Positions 46,460-55,761 are shown, numbered from the stretch's first letter. The stretch is 64,000 bases of DNA from Janthinobacterium lividum PAMC 25724 (GCA_000242815.2 AHHB01000016.1:1-64000); one strand, 5' to 3'. A program made the numbers and translations. The notes: generated by a model not told the origin, from the sequence alone.

Positions 46460-48361
46460 TTATGTTGCGCTGGCGGTGCGCAAGGCAGCCAGCAATTGCG
46501 CCAGCTGCACCTTGTCGCGTTCGAGCGCCGCCAGGCTGGCCTCGAAGCCGCTAATTTTCTGTTCCAGGCCGTCGGTGGCGTCGTGGATGCGCTGGATCGA
46601 GGCGAAGCGCAGTTTCAGCTGTTCCTTGTACTCGACGATCTGCGCTTCGAGCGGCGCCATGATGACTTTCAGCCAGGCGCTGGCGTCGTCGTTGGCGTTG
46701 GTGAAACAGCGGCGCACGCGCGACGCTATCGTGTCGAAGAATTTTTCCATCAGTACGACCCGGCTGGTGGTAAGCAGGGTCGCCGTGCCGAACTGCTTGT
46801 GATACACCGCTTCGATATCGGTGATCTCCTGGCGGTAACGAGCCAGCGAAAACGGCATCGGCAAGGCTAGCGCCAGGCCGTGTTCGGCGGCGAATTTGCG
46901 GTACATCACGTGCATCATTTCCGTGATCTCGGCTGTCTTGCCTTCCGAGCGCTCCAGGTTACTGGCGATGCGTTCAAAATACTGGCGCACGGCCTCGCGC
47001 AGGCCCGTAAAAAAGCGGCTGCGCTGCATGGCCGCGCGCACGCCGTCAATATCGTCGCGCACGATGTCCATGCCCAGGCTCGTATATAGTTCCGTCGACA
47101 GGCGGGTGAACACGGCGCGCGTCGCTTGCAGCTTGAACAGGCTGCTGTCGAATTCCTTCTTCTCGATATCGATGCGCCGCATCATGTGGGCGATCACGCT
47201 CTGGTTCTTGCCGCGCAGGCTGTGCAGCTCGTGCAATTGCTCGGCGATGCCGCGTGCGCGCGCCGCCGCCTGTACCTGTTGCGCCGCTTCGATGGCATCG
47301 AGGTCGAACGCCAGCTGGCGTCGGATGATGTCTTTGCGCGCGGGGATCAGCTCCTCGAACAGGGCCGTTTCCAGCGCCTGCAAGCGGCTCTTTTCCAGCA
47401 GCGCCGCATCCTGGTTGATCTTGCCCACCAGGGCCTTTTGCGCCGAGACGGGAAACACCTGGCCCGCGTCCAGGGTCAGCAGGTGCGCCACGCTGGCCTG
47501 CTGGCGCTCGATCGCTTGCGCCACCTCGGCGTCGCCGCGCAATTCATCCCACATGCTGTCGATCTTGTTGAGCACTACCAGGCGCCCCACGCCGGCGCCG
47601 ATATGGTTGCGCCACACCTCGATATCGCTGCGCGTGACACCCGTGTCGGCCGCCAAGATGAATAGCACCGCGTGCGCATTCGGGATCAGGTTCAAGGTCA
47701 GTTCCGGTTCCGTGCCGATGGCGTTCAAGCCCGGCGTATCGAGGATGACCAGGCCCTGTTTCAGCAGCGGATGGGGGAAGTTGATGATGGCGTGGCGCCA
47801 CATGGAAATTTCCACCTGGCCATCCTCGTCGAGCATGGCGGGTGCATCCGCGTCGTCGGCGTCGTACAGGCCGTAGCGGTCCGCTTCTTCCACGCTTACT
47901 TTTTTCGTCAGGCTGACCTGGCGGATGGCTGCCTGCATGTCGCCACCGGCATCGATGTTCAGGGGCAGGACGGTCCAGGCGGCGGGCAGGTCGCGGTAGT
48001 CGCTGGTGGACAGGTTCTGCGCTCGCGTCTCGATGGGCAGCAGGCGGATCGATGGTGGCCATGCCGCGTCGTACAGCAGCTCGGTGGGGCACATGGTGGT
48101 GCGACCCGCGCCCGAAGGCAGGATGCGCTGGCCATAGCCGGCAAAGAAGAGGGCGTTAATGAGCTCGGATTTGCCGCGCGAGAATTCCGCCACGAAGGCC
48201 ACGGACAGGCGATCATCAAGCAGGCGGGAGACACAGCGTGCCAGGCGTAGCGCGGAAGCGCCGTCGACCAAGCCCGCCGCGCTGGCGGCTTGCCGGTATG
48301 CCTGCAAGGCGGCCAGCACATCCTGGCGCCATGCGCTGTATTGTTCCAAGTCCCTGACCAT
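46460..48361 (-). CDS. Dynamin-like large GTPase
   Basis: 633 residues from the ATG at 48361, chosen for the AAAGGGAG site before it. G1 is AEFSRGKS (58-65), with Ala where many dynamins have Gly. A G2-like Thr lies in GRTTMCPTEL, G3 is DTPG (207-210) and G4 is NKID (264-267). The rest is alpha-helical with heptad-rich stretches, as in bacterial dynamin-like proteins. No membrane helix or lipid anchor is obvious. Family members act on membranes, but the function of this one is unknown. It lies between mutM and mutY on the same strand. Confidence 0.85.
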   Translation of the reverse strand: MVRDLEQYSAWRQDVLAALQAYRQAASAAGLVDGASALRLARCVSRLLDDRLSVAFVAEFSRGKSELINALFFAGYGQRILPSGAGRTTMCPTELLYDAAWPPSIRLLPIETRAQNLSTSDYRDLPAAWTVLPLNIDAGGDMQAAIRQVSLTKKVSVEEADRYGLYDADDADAPAMLDEDGQVEISMWRHAIINFPHPLLKQGLVILDTPGLNAIGTEPELTLNLIPNAHAVLFILAADTGVTRSDIEVWRNHIGAGVGRLVVLNKIDSMWDELRGDAEVAQAIERQQASVAHLLTLDAGQVFPVSAQKALVGKINQDAALLEKSRLQALETALFEELIPARKDIIRRQLAFDLDAIEAAQQVQAAARARGIAEQLHELHSLRGKNQSVIAHMMRRIDIEKKEFDSSLFKLQATRAVFTRLSTELYTSLGMDIVRDDIDGVRAAMQRSRFFTGLREAVRQYFERIASNLERSEGKTAEITEMMHVMYRKFAAEHGLALALPMPFSLARYRQEITDIEAVYHKQFGTATLLTTSRVVLMEKFFDTIASRVRRCFTNANDDASAWLKVIMAPLEAQIVEYKEQLKLRFASIQRIHDATDGLEQKISGFEASLAALERDKVQLAQLLAALRTASAT

Positions 48362-48451
48362 CTGGCTCCCTTTGCGTGTAACACCGATCAAAACCTGCTG
48401 CGCTTCTCGACCATAATTGGCTGCCGCCCGTGACGGTTTTGTCAGGCGTAC

Positions 48452-49288
48452 TTATTTTTGGCAGTGCACGCAGTAAAACGTGGAACGCTGTCCCTGCACG
48501 ATTTGGCGTATCGGCGCGCCGCACACGCGGCATGGCTTGCCTGCGCGATTGTAGGTGAAATACGTTTGCTGGAAGTAGCCGGATTGGCCGTTCACGCCGA
48601 TGAAGTCGCGCAGGGTGCTGCCGCCTTGCACGATGGCTTCGGCCAGCACGTCGCGAATCGCCTGCGCCAGCTTCTCATAGCGCGCCAGGCCGATGCGCCG
48701 GGCCGGCGTCTTCGGGTTGATCCCCGCGCGAAACAGGCTTTCGGAACAATAGATATTGCCCACGCCGACGACGATGTCGCCTGCCATCAGCACCTGCTTG
48801 ATACTGCTGCCCTTGTTGCGCGTTTTCTCGTATAGCAGTTGGCCCGTGAAGCCGCCTTCCAGCGGTTCCGTGCCCAGGCCGCGCAGCAGTGCATGGCCGT
48901 CGAGCGTGCCGTCGGCCTGGTCGTGCCACAGCACGGCGCCAAAGCGGCGCGGGTCCGTCATGCGCAGCACCTGGCTGGCGCCGTCTGCAGTTTCCACGAC
49001 GAGGTCAAAATGGTCGTGTTTTTGCGCCTCCGTCCCCATCGGTAGCACGCGCAGGTGACCCGACATGCCCAAGTGGATGATCAGGGTGCCGTGGCGGAAA
49101 TGGATCAGCAGGTATTTGCCGCGCCGCCCCGTCAGGCCGATGGTATGCCCCGACAATTGTTCGCCCAGGGCAGGCGGGAAGGGCCAGCGCAGGCCGTCGC
49201 GGCGCAGCACGACGGCGCGCACGGCGCGTCCCTCGAGGTGGGGCGCAACACCGCGCCGTGTGACTTCGACTTCTGGCAATTCTGGCAT
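48452..49288 (-). CDS. mutM: Formamidopyrimidine-DNA glycosylase MutM (Fpg)
   Basis: 278 residues including the initiator Met. The N-terminal catalytic Pro2-Glu3 (PELPEVE), Lys58 (GRRGKYL) and the C-terminal zinc finger Cys253, 256, 273, 276 are all intact. It excises 8-oxoguanine and formamidopyrimidines and nicks the strand. It is divergent from the TPR gene. The dynamin-like gene follows after 90 bases, then mutY. Confidence 0.97.
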   Translation of the reverse strand: MPELPEVEVTRRGVAPHLEGRAVRAVVLRRDGLRWPFPPALGEQLSGHTIGLTGRRGKYLLIHFRHGTLIIHLGMSGHLRVLPMGTEAQKHDHFDLVVETADGASQVLRMTDPRRFGAVLWHDQADGTLDGHALLRGLGTEPLEGGFTGQLLYEKTRNKGSSIKQVLMAGDIVVGVGNIYCSESLFRAGINPKTPARRIGLARYEKLAQAIRDVLAEAIVQGGSTLRDFIGVNGQSGYFQQTYFTYNRAGKPCRVCGAPIRQIVQGQRSTFYCVHCQK

Positions 49289-49380
49289 AGGGCTCGCATG
49301 GTTGAAAACCGGGTAAAAACTGGCAGCTTGCCGGCAGATGGCTGGTCCGGACAGACTATGTGGTCACGCCATAAATATTT

Positions 49381-49413
49381 CGTTACTTTCGTTACTTTCG
49401 TTACTTTCGTTAC
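49381..49413. repeat. 9-bp tandem repeat, 3.7 copies
   Basis: CGTTACTTT is repeated three times without error and followed by CGTTAC. It lies in the mutM-TPR divergent region, 69 bases before the TPR start. Slipped-strand changes here would alter promoter spacing in either direction. Confidence 0.95.
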
Positions 49414-49481
49414 ATACGCGAAGTACGCAATAGTCGCGTTGGGCGTAAAATCAAACTTTGTCGTTTAGCCAGGATCAGCCT

Positions 49482-51284
49482 TTGAAAAACGCTTTCGCCA
49501 TTGTAACCTTGTCCGCCCTGATGGCCACGCATGCCTTGGCCCAGACGCCTGTCGCCCCCGCCGATGCTGCGGCCCGCCCTTCGGCGGCCGGGCTCGCCGC
49601 GCCGCAGGAAGCGGGCGCCGAGTCCGAGGCCGAGTCCGAGGCCGATGCCAAGTTGCAGGACTTGCCCAAGGTCGAATTGAGCAGCGACTTGCTGTACAAG
49701 CTGACCCGCGCTGAAATGGAATTCAAGAGCGGCCAGTGGCAAGGGCCGTACGTGACGATGATGGTGGCGGCGCAGCAGACGCGCGACCCGCGCCTGGCAC
49801 GGCGCGCTTCCGAGATGGCGCTGGCCGCCAAGCAGGGCGGCGAAGCGCTGGCGGCCATTCGCCTGTGGCGCGAGCTGGCGCCCGATTCCGACGAGGCGAC
49901 GCAGTTCTTCCTCGGCTTCGTCGTGCTGACGGACAAGATCGAAGAGGCGGAAGCGGTTTTTGCTGAACGCCTGGCCAATGCGCCAGCTGGCGGGCGCGGC
50001 GTGGCCCTGTTCCAGATGCAGCAGATTTTGTCGCGCTCGAATGACAAGCTGTATGCCTACTCGATGCTGACGCGTCTGGTGCAGCCCTACCAGGACATGT
50101 TCGAAGCGCACCTGGTGCTGGCGCAAGGTGCCTTGTCGATCGACGAGCGCGAGCGCGCCATCGGCGAAGCCAACAAGGCACTGGCGATCAAACCCAATTC
50201 CGAACTGGCTGTGCTGACGCTGGCGCAGGTGACGGGCCAACCCGAGGCGGCAGGCAAGCTGCTGGCCACTTTCCTGCAGAAGAACCGGGACGCCGTCGAA
50301 GTGCGTAGCGCCTATGCGCGCCTGCTGGTTGAGCAAAAACAGCTGGAGCCGGCGCGCGATCAATTCCTGCTGCTGCTGAAAAGTGCGCCCGATAACGTCG
50401 GTGCCCTGTATGCGCTGGGTATCGTGGCGCTGCAGCTGGAAGATATCAAGGGCGCCGAGCAGTACTTCAAGCGCTTCCTGGCTGTGCTCGAAAAATCGCC
50501 TGGCGACACGCGCGACCCGTTCAAGGCCCTGATGATTTTGTCGCAGATCGCCGAGAAGCGCGGCGACGTGGACGGCGCCATCGCCTGGCTGGACAAGGTC
50601 GACAACAGCGCGTCAAGTGGCTATGTCGAAGCGCGCTTGCGCCGCGCCCAGCTGATTGCCTTGGGCGGCAATCTCGATGCAGCCCGCAAGGCGCTGGCGG
50701 AAATCGAAACGGACGATCCGGCAAGTCAGGCGCAGGTGCTGCTGATCGATGCGCAATTTCTGCGCGACGCAGGCTATGTGCAAAGCGCCTACACGGTGCT
50801 GGAAAACGCTGTGCGGCGCTTCCCTGACAATCCCGAATTGCTGTACGACTACGCCTTGCTGGCAGAGCGCCAGGATAAACTCGATTTAATGGAGGCCAGC
50901 CTGCGCCGCGTGATGACGCTGGCACCCGACAACCAGCATGCGTACAACGCTTTGGGCTACTCGCTGGCCGAACGCGGCATCCGCCTGCAGGAAGCCCATG
51001 CGCTGATCGAGAAGGCGCTGCAGATGGCGCCGGGTGACCCTTTCATCATGGACAGCATGGGCTGGGTCCAGTTCCGCATGGGCAACCTGGCCGCGGCGGA
51101 AAATGCCTTGCGCCGCGCCTATGCCGTGCGCAGTGATCCGGAAATCGCCGTCCACCTGGGTGAAGTGCTGTGGCAGAAGGGCGACCAGGATGAAGCGAAA
51201 AAGCTGTGGCGCGATGCGCAAAGCAAGGACCCGAAAAACGCCGCGCTAAAAAGTACGCTGGCGCGATTGAATGTCAGTTTGTGA
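49482..51284 (+). CDS. Exported tetratricopeptide-repeat protein
   Basis: 600 residues from a TTG at 49482, chosen because it gives MKNAFAIVTLSALMATHALA, a clean signal peptide, and has AGGA upstream; a TTG at 49458 would spoil the signal. After an Ala/Glu-rich spacer the whole protein is TPR helices (for example SVLYDYAL-, NQHAYNALGYSLAERG, DPFIMDSMGWVQFRMGNLAAAENALRRAY). It is the usual upstream neighbour of lolB in this order and resembles outer-membrane or periplasmic scaffold proteins. The precise role is not known. Confidence 0.88.
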   Translation: MKNAFAIVTLSALMATHALAQTPVAPADAAARPSAAGLAAPQEAGAESEAESEADAKLQDLPKVELSSDLLYKLTRAEMEFKSGQWQGPYVTMMVAAQQTRDPRLARRASEMALAAKQGGEALAAIRLWRELAPDSDEATQFFLGFVVLTDKIEEAEAVFAERLANAPAGGRGVALFQMQQILSRSNDKLYAYSMLTRLVQPYQDMFEAHLVLAQGALSIDERERAIGEANKALAIKPNSELAVLTLAQVTGQPEAAGKLLATFLQKNRDAVEVRSAYARLLVEQKQLEPARDQFLLLLKSAPDNVGALYALGIVALQLEDIKGAEQYFKRFLAVLEKSPGDTRDPFKALMILSQIAEKRGDVDGAIAWLDKVDNSASSGYVEARLRRAQLIALGGNLDAARKALAEIETDDPASQAQVLLIDAQFLRDAGYVQSAYTVLENAVRRFPDNPELLYDYALLAERQDKLDLMEASLRRVMTLAPDNQHAYNALGYSLAERGIRLQEAHALIEKALQMAPGDPFIMDSMGWVQFRMGNLAAAENALRRAYAVRSDPEIAVHLGEVLWQKGDQDEAKKLWRDAQSKDPKNAALKSTLARLNVSL

Positions 51285-51307
51285 TTGTTAACCCAAGGGC
51301 AAATTCT

Positions 51308-51334
51308 GGGGTCAGACCCTGAGGGTCTGACCCC
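51308..51334. repeat. GGGGTCAGACCC extragenic palindrome
   Basis: GGGGTCAGACCC (51308-51319), loop TGA, GGGTCTGACCCC (51323-51334) is a perfect 12-bp inverted repeat. Imperfect flanking arms extend from about 51292 (CCAAGGGCAAA) to 51352 (TTTTGCACTTGG). From memory this is a multi-copy palindrome in several betaproteobacterial and Geobacter genomes. It fills almost the whole TPR-lolB gap. Confidence 0.85.
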
Positions 51335-51370
51335 GGGTTTTGCACTTGGGGTGAACTCAAAAAATTCCCC

Positions 51371-52021
51371 ATGCCAAAAAACTTCATCCCCCTCGCTGTT
51401 CTGTGCCTGTCCCTCTCGGCCTGCTCGACCTTGACTTCCCCATTCTCGTCCGACACCGCGCCATCGGGTAAAACCGTCGCGCCTTACCGCGAACAGGTGG
51501 AGCTGACTGGTCGCCTGAATGTTGTGTACCAGAAGGATGACAAGCCTGAATCGGCCACCGTCAATTTCAACTGGCAGCAGACAGCGCAGCGCACCGACGT
51601 GACCCTGTATTCGCCCGTCGGCAGCACCCTGGCGACGATTGCCGTCACGCCGCAACAGGCGGTGTTGACGCAAAGCGGCAAGGCGCCGCGCAGCGCGCCC
51701 GACGTCGACACCCTGAGCGCGCAGATGCTGGGCTGGTCCTTGCCCGTGTCGGGTTTGCGCGACTGGCTGCAGGGCTATGCCGTGGCTGCCGACGGCAAGC
51801 GCTTTGTCGCTGCCCCCGGCAATGACAGCGTGACGACCAAAGACGGCTGGCGTTTGCGTTATGTATCGTGGCAAGAAGTAGGGCAGAATGCGGGCGAAAA
51901 TGTCGCCGGCACCTTGCCCCAACCGCGGCGTATCGATGCCGAACGTCATGCCAGCGCGCAGGCCGATGCGGTCTCGCTGCGCATCGTGCTCGATCCTACC
52001 CCTACCGCAACTGCACCATGA
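51371..52021 (+). CDS. lolB: Outer-membrane lipoprotein receptor LolB
   Basis: 216 residues. The lipobox LSAC has Cys18. The beta-sheet core includes [16 protein letters not shown] and [23 protein letters not shown]. LolB takes lipoproteins from LolA and inserts them in the outer membrane. No clear ribosome site precedes the ATG at 51371. The stop overlaps ispE (ATGA), matching the common lolB-ispE pair. Confidence 0.93.
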   Translation: MPKNFIPLAVLCLSLSACSTLTSPFSSDTAPSGKTVAPYREQVELTGRLNVVYQKDDKPESATVNFNWQQTAQRTDVTLYSPVGSTLATIAVTPQQAVLTQSGKAPRSAPDVDTLSAQMLGWSLPVSGLRDWLQGYAVAADGKRFVAAPGNDSVTTKDGWRLRYVSWQEVGQNAGENVAGTLPQPRRIDAERHASAQADAVSLRIVLDPTPTATAP

Positions 52022-52902
52022 CACTGACGACCCTGAACCATTGCCCGGCCCCGGCCAAGCTGAACTTATTTCTCCACGTCAACGGCCGCCGTGCCGATGG
52101 CTACCACCTGCTGCAGACGGTGTTCCAATTGATCGACCATGGCGACACCTTGCACTTTTCGCTGCGCGACGACACGGCGATTGTCCGCGTGACGGCGCTC
52201 GCTGGCGTGCCGGAGGAACAGGACCTGATCATCCGCGCCGCCAGATTGTTACAGGCGCAGGTGCTGCGCCGCACGGGCGCCTTGCCGCGTGGCGTCGATA
52301 TCGCCATCGACAAGGTGCTGCCCATGGGCGGTGGCCTGGGCGGCGGCTCGTCCGATGCGGCCACCGCGCTGATGGCGCTGAACCGCTTGTGGCAAGCGGG
52401 CTTGACGCGCGAGCAATTGATGGCGCTGGGCTTGCCGCTGGGTGCTGACATCCCGTTTTTCATCTTTGGCGAGAATGCGTTTGCCGAAGGCGTGGGCGAG
52501 GCCTTGCAGCCGGTCAGCACGCCAGAATGCTGGTATGTGGTGATCGAGCCGGGCGTGCAAGTGCCCACCGCTGCAATTTTTTGCGCGCAAGGCTTGACGA
52601 GAAATACCGAACCCGTCACAATAGCGGACTTTTCCAGGCACCTCGCAGAAGGAAACGATGCGGGCGGGTTTGGTAAAAATGATTTACAGCAAGTAGCATG
52701 TGGTCTTTTCAAGCCGGTAGCAGATGCGGTAGAATGGCTGAGTGCTTACGGTGAGGCCAGGATGACTGGTTCCGGTGCTTGTGTATTTTGTGCGTTTGGC
52801 AGTCAGGAAGAAGCGGATGCGGTGCTCAGTAATGTGCCACCAGTCTGGATCGCCTGGAAGGCAAAAGCGCTGAATCGACACCCGATGCTCACGCTGTTGT
52901 AA
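52018..52902 (+). CDS. ispE: 4-diphosphocytidyl-2-C-methyl-D-erythritol kinase
   Basis: 294 residues. [29 protein letters not shown] and the GHMP ATP loop [18 protein letters not shown] are diagnostic, with [12 protein letters not shown] near the C-terminus. It carries out the fourth step of the MEP isoprenoid pathway. The start is fixed by the overlap with the lolB stop. Confidence 0.97.
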   Translation: MTLTTLNHCPAPAKLNLFLHVNGRRADGYHLLQTVFQLIDHGDTLHFSLRDDTAIVRVTALAGVPEEQDLIIRAARLLQAQVLRRTGALPRGVDIAIDKVLPMGGGLGGGSSDAATALMALNRLWQAGLTREQLMALGLPLGADIPFFIFGENAFAEGVGEALQPVSTPECWYVVIEPGVQVPTAAIFCAQGLTRNTEPVTIADFSRHLAEGNDAGGFGKNDLQQVACGLFKPVADAVEWLSAYGEARMTGSGACVFCAFGSQEEADAVLSNVPPVWIAWKAKALNRHPMLTLL

Positions 52903-52927
52903 AGAAAAGCAGGTAGCAAAAAATATT

Positions 52928-52955
52928 TTGCTTAGCGTCAAAAAGTCGGTATAAT
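52928..52955 (+). promoter_or_regulatory. Promoter of the tRNA-Gln/prs unit
   Basis: TTGCTT (52928-52933), 16 bases, TATAAT (52950-52955). Transcription would start near 52962, about 28 bases before the mature tRNA. Confidence 0.75.
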
Positions 52956-52989
52956 GCTGGCCAACATGACGGCAAGCAGTCAGTTACGT

Positions 52990-53066
52990 AGGGGAATCGC
53001 CAAGCTGGTTAAGGCACTGGATTTTGATTCCAGCATGCGAAGGTTCGAATCCTTCTTCCCCTGCCA
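52990..53066 (+). tRNA. tRNA-Gln (anticodon TTG)
   Basis: 77 bases with encoded CCA (53064-53066). The acceptor AGGGGAA pairs with TTCCCCT, the discriminator is G, the anticodon stem CTGGA/TCCAG encloses TTTTGAT with anticodon TTG, and the T arm is GAAGG-TTCGAAT-CCTTC. Position just ahead of prs is conserved in betaproteobacteria. Confidence 0.97.
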
Positions 53067-53157
53067 CCAATTCACCGTAGTCTGTCGATGCGAAGTTAGC
53101 GTCCAGTGCGGGAAAAAGCAGATATGTCGCCACGCGGCATATTGTAAAAAATGACTG

Positions 53158-53175
53158 ACCGGGCCTATGCCCGGT
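53158..53175 (+). other. Stem-loop in the tRNA-prs gap
   Basis: ACCGGGC (53158-53164), CTAT, GCCCGGT (53169-53175), followed by TAGTGCTTTT. It may be a weak terminator of the tRNA transcript or a leader element of prs. Confidence 0.4.
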
Positions 53176-53216
53176 TAGTGCTTTTCAAGACTTCTATATC
53201 ACCTCTTGGGACTCCC

Positions 53217-54166
53217 ATGGCTTACGAAAACCTGATGGTTTTTACCGGCAACGCGAATCCAGCGTTGGCAGAGGGGGTCGCAAAAAACCTCGGCATCCCT
53301 CTCGGTAAAGCAAACGTTTCGAAATTCTCCGACGGCGAAGTAATGGTCGAGATTAACGAAAACGTGCGCGGCAAGGATGTTTTTGTTTTGCAATCCACCT
53401 GTGCTCCAACCAACGACAGCCTGATGGAAATCATGCTGATGGTTGATGCCTTGAAACGTGCTTCCGCTGGCCGCATCACCGCCGCGATCCCTTACTTCGG
53501 CTACGCCCGCCAAGATCGTCGTCCGCGCTCCGCGCGTGTGGCGATTTCTGCCAAGGTGGTAGCGAATATGCTGGAAGAAGCCGGTGTCGAGCGCGTCCTG
53601 ATCATGGACTTGCACGCTGACCAGATTCAAGGTTTCTTCGATATCCCAGTCGACAATATCTACGCTTCGCCTATTTTGCTCGGTGACCTGCAAAGAAAAA
53701 CTACCAGGATTTGCTGGTGGTGTCGCCTGACGTTGGCGGTGTGGTACGTGCGCGCGCCTTGGCAAAACGCCTGGGCTGCGACCTGGCCATCATCGACAAG
53801 CGTCGTCCAAAAGCGAACGTATCCGAAGTGATGAACATCATCGGTGAAGTCGAAGGGCGCAACTGCGTGATCATGGATGACATGGTCGACACCGCAGGCA
53901 CGCTGACCAAGGCTGCCGAAGTGCTCAAAGAGCGCGGCGCGAAAAAAGTCGTGGCGTATTGCACGCACGCGGTGCTGTCCGGCCCGGCGATCGAACGTAT
54001 TTCGGCTTCGCCACTCGATGAGCTGGTCGTGACCGATACGATCCCCCTGTCCGAAGCGGCCCTGGCCTGCGGCAAGATTCGCCAACTGACGTGCGCGCCA
54101 TTGCTGGCCGAGACGTTCAAGCGCATCATCAAGGGTGACTCGGTAATCTCTCTCTTTATCGACTGA
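53217..54166 (+). CDS. prs: Ribose-phosphate pyrophosphokinase, broken by a 1-base deletion
   Basis: From the ATG at 53217, [30 protein letters not shown] runs correctly through [13 protein letters not shown] and [29 protein letters not shown]. At 53691-53700 (CAAAGAAAAA) the frame slips and the first frame stops at 53831. The next frame carries [22 protein letters not shown], the PRPP site [13 protein letters not shown] and the C-terminus to 54166. One extra A in the A-run (CAA AAG AAA AAC) restores a 316-residue protein of normal length. Prs makes PRPP and is essential, so a sequence error is the best explanation. Confidence 0.93.
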
Positions 54167-54193
54167 TACGGTCAATAGAAACAGACGTAATGC

Positions 54194-54242
54194 CTGCGGC
54201 GCGACCGGCTTTTTGCCTGTTGCGCCGCAGTGTTTTAGTTTT
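54194..54242 (+). terminator. Intrinsic terminator after prs
   Basis: CTGCGGCGC (54194-54202) pairs perfectly with GCGCCGCAG (54222-54230); the inner part can pair further (CCGGC/GCCTG). TGTTTTAGTTTT follows. Confidence 0.75.
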
Positions 54243-54244
54243 CG

Positions 54245-54292
54245 GGGCGCGCATGCGCCCATTTTCGAAGATTCCTGGTCGCGGGAATCTTC
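54245..54292 (+). other. Two adjacent stem-loops upstream of rplY
   Basis: GGGCGC-GCAT-GCGCCC (54245-54260) and GAAGATTCC (54267-54275) with GGAATCTTC (54284-54292). They lie between the prs terminator and the rplY ribosome site. They could be a leader structure of rplY or a processing site if prs and rplY are co-transcribed. Confidence 0.4.
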
Positions 54293-54332
54293 ATAACACA
54301 AGGCGCAAGCCTTGTTCTTCTTGGAGTTTCAC

Positions 54333-54938
54333 ATGAAAGTTATCGCATTTAAACGCGAATTGCAAGGTTCCGGAGCGAGCCGCCGCCTGCGCATTTCCGG
54401 CCTGACCCCTGGTATCGTCTACGGTGGCGCTGAAGGCCCTGTGCTGGTATCGCTGGATCACAACGCTCTGTACCACGCTCTGAAAAAAGAAGTGTTCCAC
54501 TCGTCGATCCTGGATCTGGAAATCGACGGCGTTTCCCAGCAAGTTCTGTTGCGCGACTTCCAAGTCCACGCATACAAACAACTGGTTCTGCACGCTGACT
54601 TCCAGCGCGTTGACTCCAAGCAAGCTGTCCACGTGAAAGTGGCGCTGCACTTCATCAACGCTGACGTTTCCCCAGCAGTCAAACTGCATGGCGCGACCAT
54701 CAGCCACGTTGCCAACGAAATCGAAGTTTCGTGCCTGCCAGGCCAACTGCCAGAATTCATCAACGTTGACCTGTCGAACATCGACGTCGGTCACTCCTTG
54801 CACATCGGCGACCTGGTCCTGCCAGCTGGCGTGACCGCGGTCACCCACGGCGCCAACCTGACCATCGCTACCGCTTCGGTACCGGCTGGCCACGTTGCTG
54901 CTGAAGCAGCTGCTGTTGTTGACGCTGACAAGAAGTAA
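54333..54938 (+). CDS. rplY: 50S ribosomal protein L25 (Ctc form)
   Basis: 201 residues from the ATG at 54333 (TTGGAG upstream). The N-terminal L25 domain is about residues 1-90 ([26 protein letters not shown]), followed by the C-terminal TL5/Ctc domain. L25 binds 5S rRNA. The long two-domain form is usual in betaproteobacteria, compared with 94 residues in E. coli. Confidence 0.95.
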   Translation: MKVIAFKRELQGSGASRRLRISGLTPGIVYGGAEGPVLVSLDHNALYHALKKEVFHSSILDLEIDGVSQQVLLRDFQVHAYKQLVLHADFQRVDSKQAVHVKVALHFINADVSPAVKLHGATISHVANEIEVSCLPGQLPEFINVDLSNIDVGHSLHIGDLVLPAGVTAVTHGANLTIATASVPAGHVAAEAAAVVDADKK

Positions 54939-54971
54939 TTTTGCCGCCGCAGCAATGCGGTAGTCGCAAGG

Positions 54972-55005
54972 AAAAACCCGCCAGGTTCGCCGCGCGGGTT
55001 TTTTT
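54972..55005 (+). terminator. Intrinsic terminator after rplY
   Basis: AAAAACCCGC (54972-54981) pairs with GCGGGTTTTTTT (54994-55005). Confidence 0.85.
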
Positions 55006-55053
55006 CTGCCTGTTTTCACCGATAATGTTTTCCTTTTCATTGCAGACACAGCC

Positions 55054-55638
55054 ATGCCCATACGCCTGATCGTCGGCCTCGGCAACCCGGGACCCGAATA
55101 CGAACAAACCCGCCACAATGCCGGTTTCTGGCTGGTGGACAATCTTGCCAACAGCTTGCCTGGCACGCGCTTGCAGCGTGATTCGCGCTATAACGCCATG
55201 CTGGCGAAAACCTCGATAGCCGGCAAGGAAGTCTGGCTGCTCGAACCGCTGACCTTCATGAATCGCTCGGGCCAGTCCGTGGGCGCGCTGGCGCGCTTCT
55301 TCAAGATCGCCGCCGATGAAGTGCTGGTGGTGCACGACGAGCTCGATCTGATGCCCGGCATTGCGCGCCTGAAAAAAGGTGGCTCGGCCGGCGGCCACAA
55401 TGGCTTGAAAGATATCACTGCAGCGCTGGGCACGCAGGATTACTGGCGCTTGCGCCTGGGCATCGGTCACCCTCGCACCCTGAGCTTGCAACAGCAGGTG
55501 GCCGATTTCGTGCTGCACCGCCCGCGCCGTGAAGACCAGGAGTTGATCGAGCAAGCGATTGAAAAATCCTTGCAGCTCATGCCGCAGATCGTCGAAGGCA
55601 AGTTCGAGGCAGCGACCATGAAGCTGCATACGGCCTGA
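55054..55638 (+). CDS. pth: Peptidyl-tRNA hydrolase
   Basis: 194 residues. The active site has Asn11 (GLGNPG), catalytic His21 (TRHNAGF), Asn70 (TFMNRSG) and Asp95 (VVHDELD), and [13 protein letters not shown] follows. It recycles peptidyl-tRNA released from stalled ribosomes. The rplY-pth-ychF order is conserved. Confidence 0.97.
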   Translation: MPIRLIVGLGNPGPEYEQTRHNAGFWLVDNLANSLPGTRLQRDSRYNAMLAKTSIAGKEVWLLEPLTFMNRSGQSVGALARFFKIAADEVLVVHDELDLMPGIARLKKGGSAGGHNGLKDITAALGTQDYWRLRLGIGHPRTLSLQQQVADFVLHRPRREDQELIEQAIEKSLQLMPQIVEGKFEAATMKLHTA

Positions 55639-55698
55639 GAGTAGGGCCTGATGGCGTCACGATACGGCTGTTTTGGCGTCATTTGGACATCATCGGGC

Positions 55699-55727
55699 TT
55701 TTGAAGCGCGGCTGTCAGGGGTACAAT
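55699..55727 (+). promoter_or_regulatory. Probable ychF promoter
   Basis: TTTTGA (55699-55704), 17 bases, TACAAT (55722-55727). The -10 lies inside GGGGT-ACAATTG-ACCCC (55718-55734), an inverted repeat that could be an operator. The leader would be about 120 bases. Confidence 0.45.
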
Positions 55728-55761
55728 TGACCCCTTGAAATGCAGCACACGCACTATCCCC

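Noticed and set aside
49381-49413. Tandem repeat as a small CRISPR array
   Set aside because: The unit is 9 bp with no spacers and there are no cas genes in the window.
53691-53700. Programmed frameshift in prs at the A-rich site
   Set aside because: prs is not known to be recoded, there is no stimulatory hairpin just downstream, and a second unrelated deletion in rpsM makes sequence error the simpler reading.
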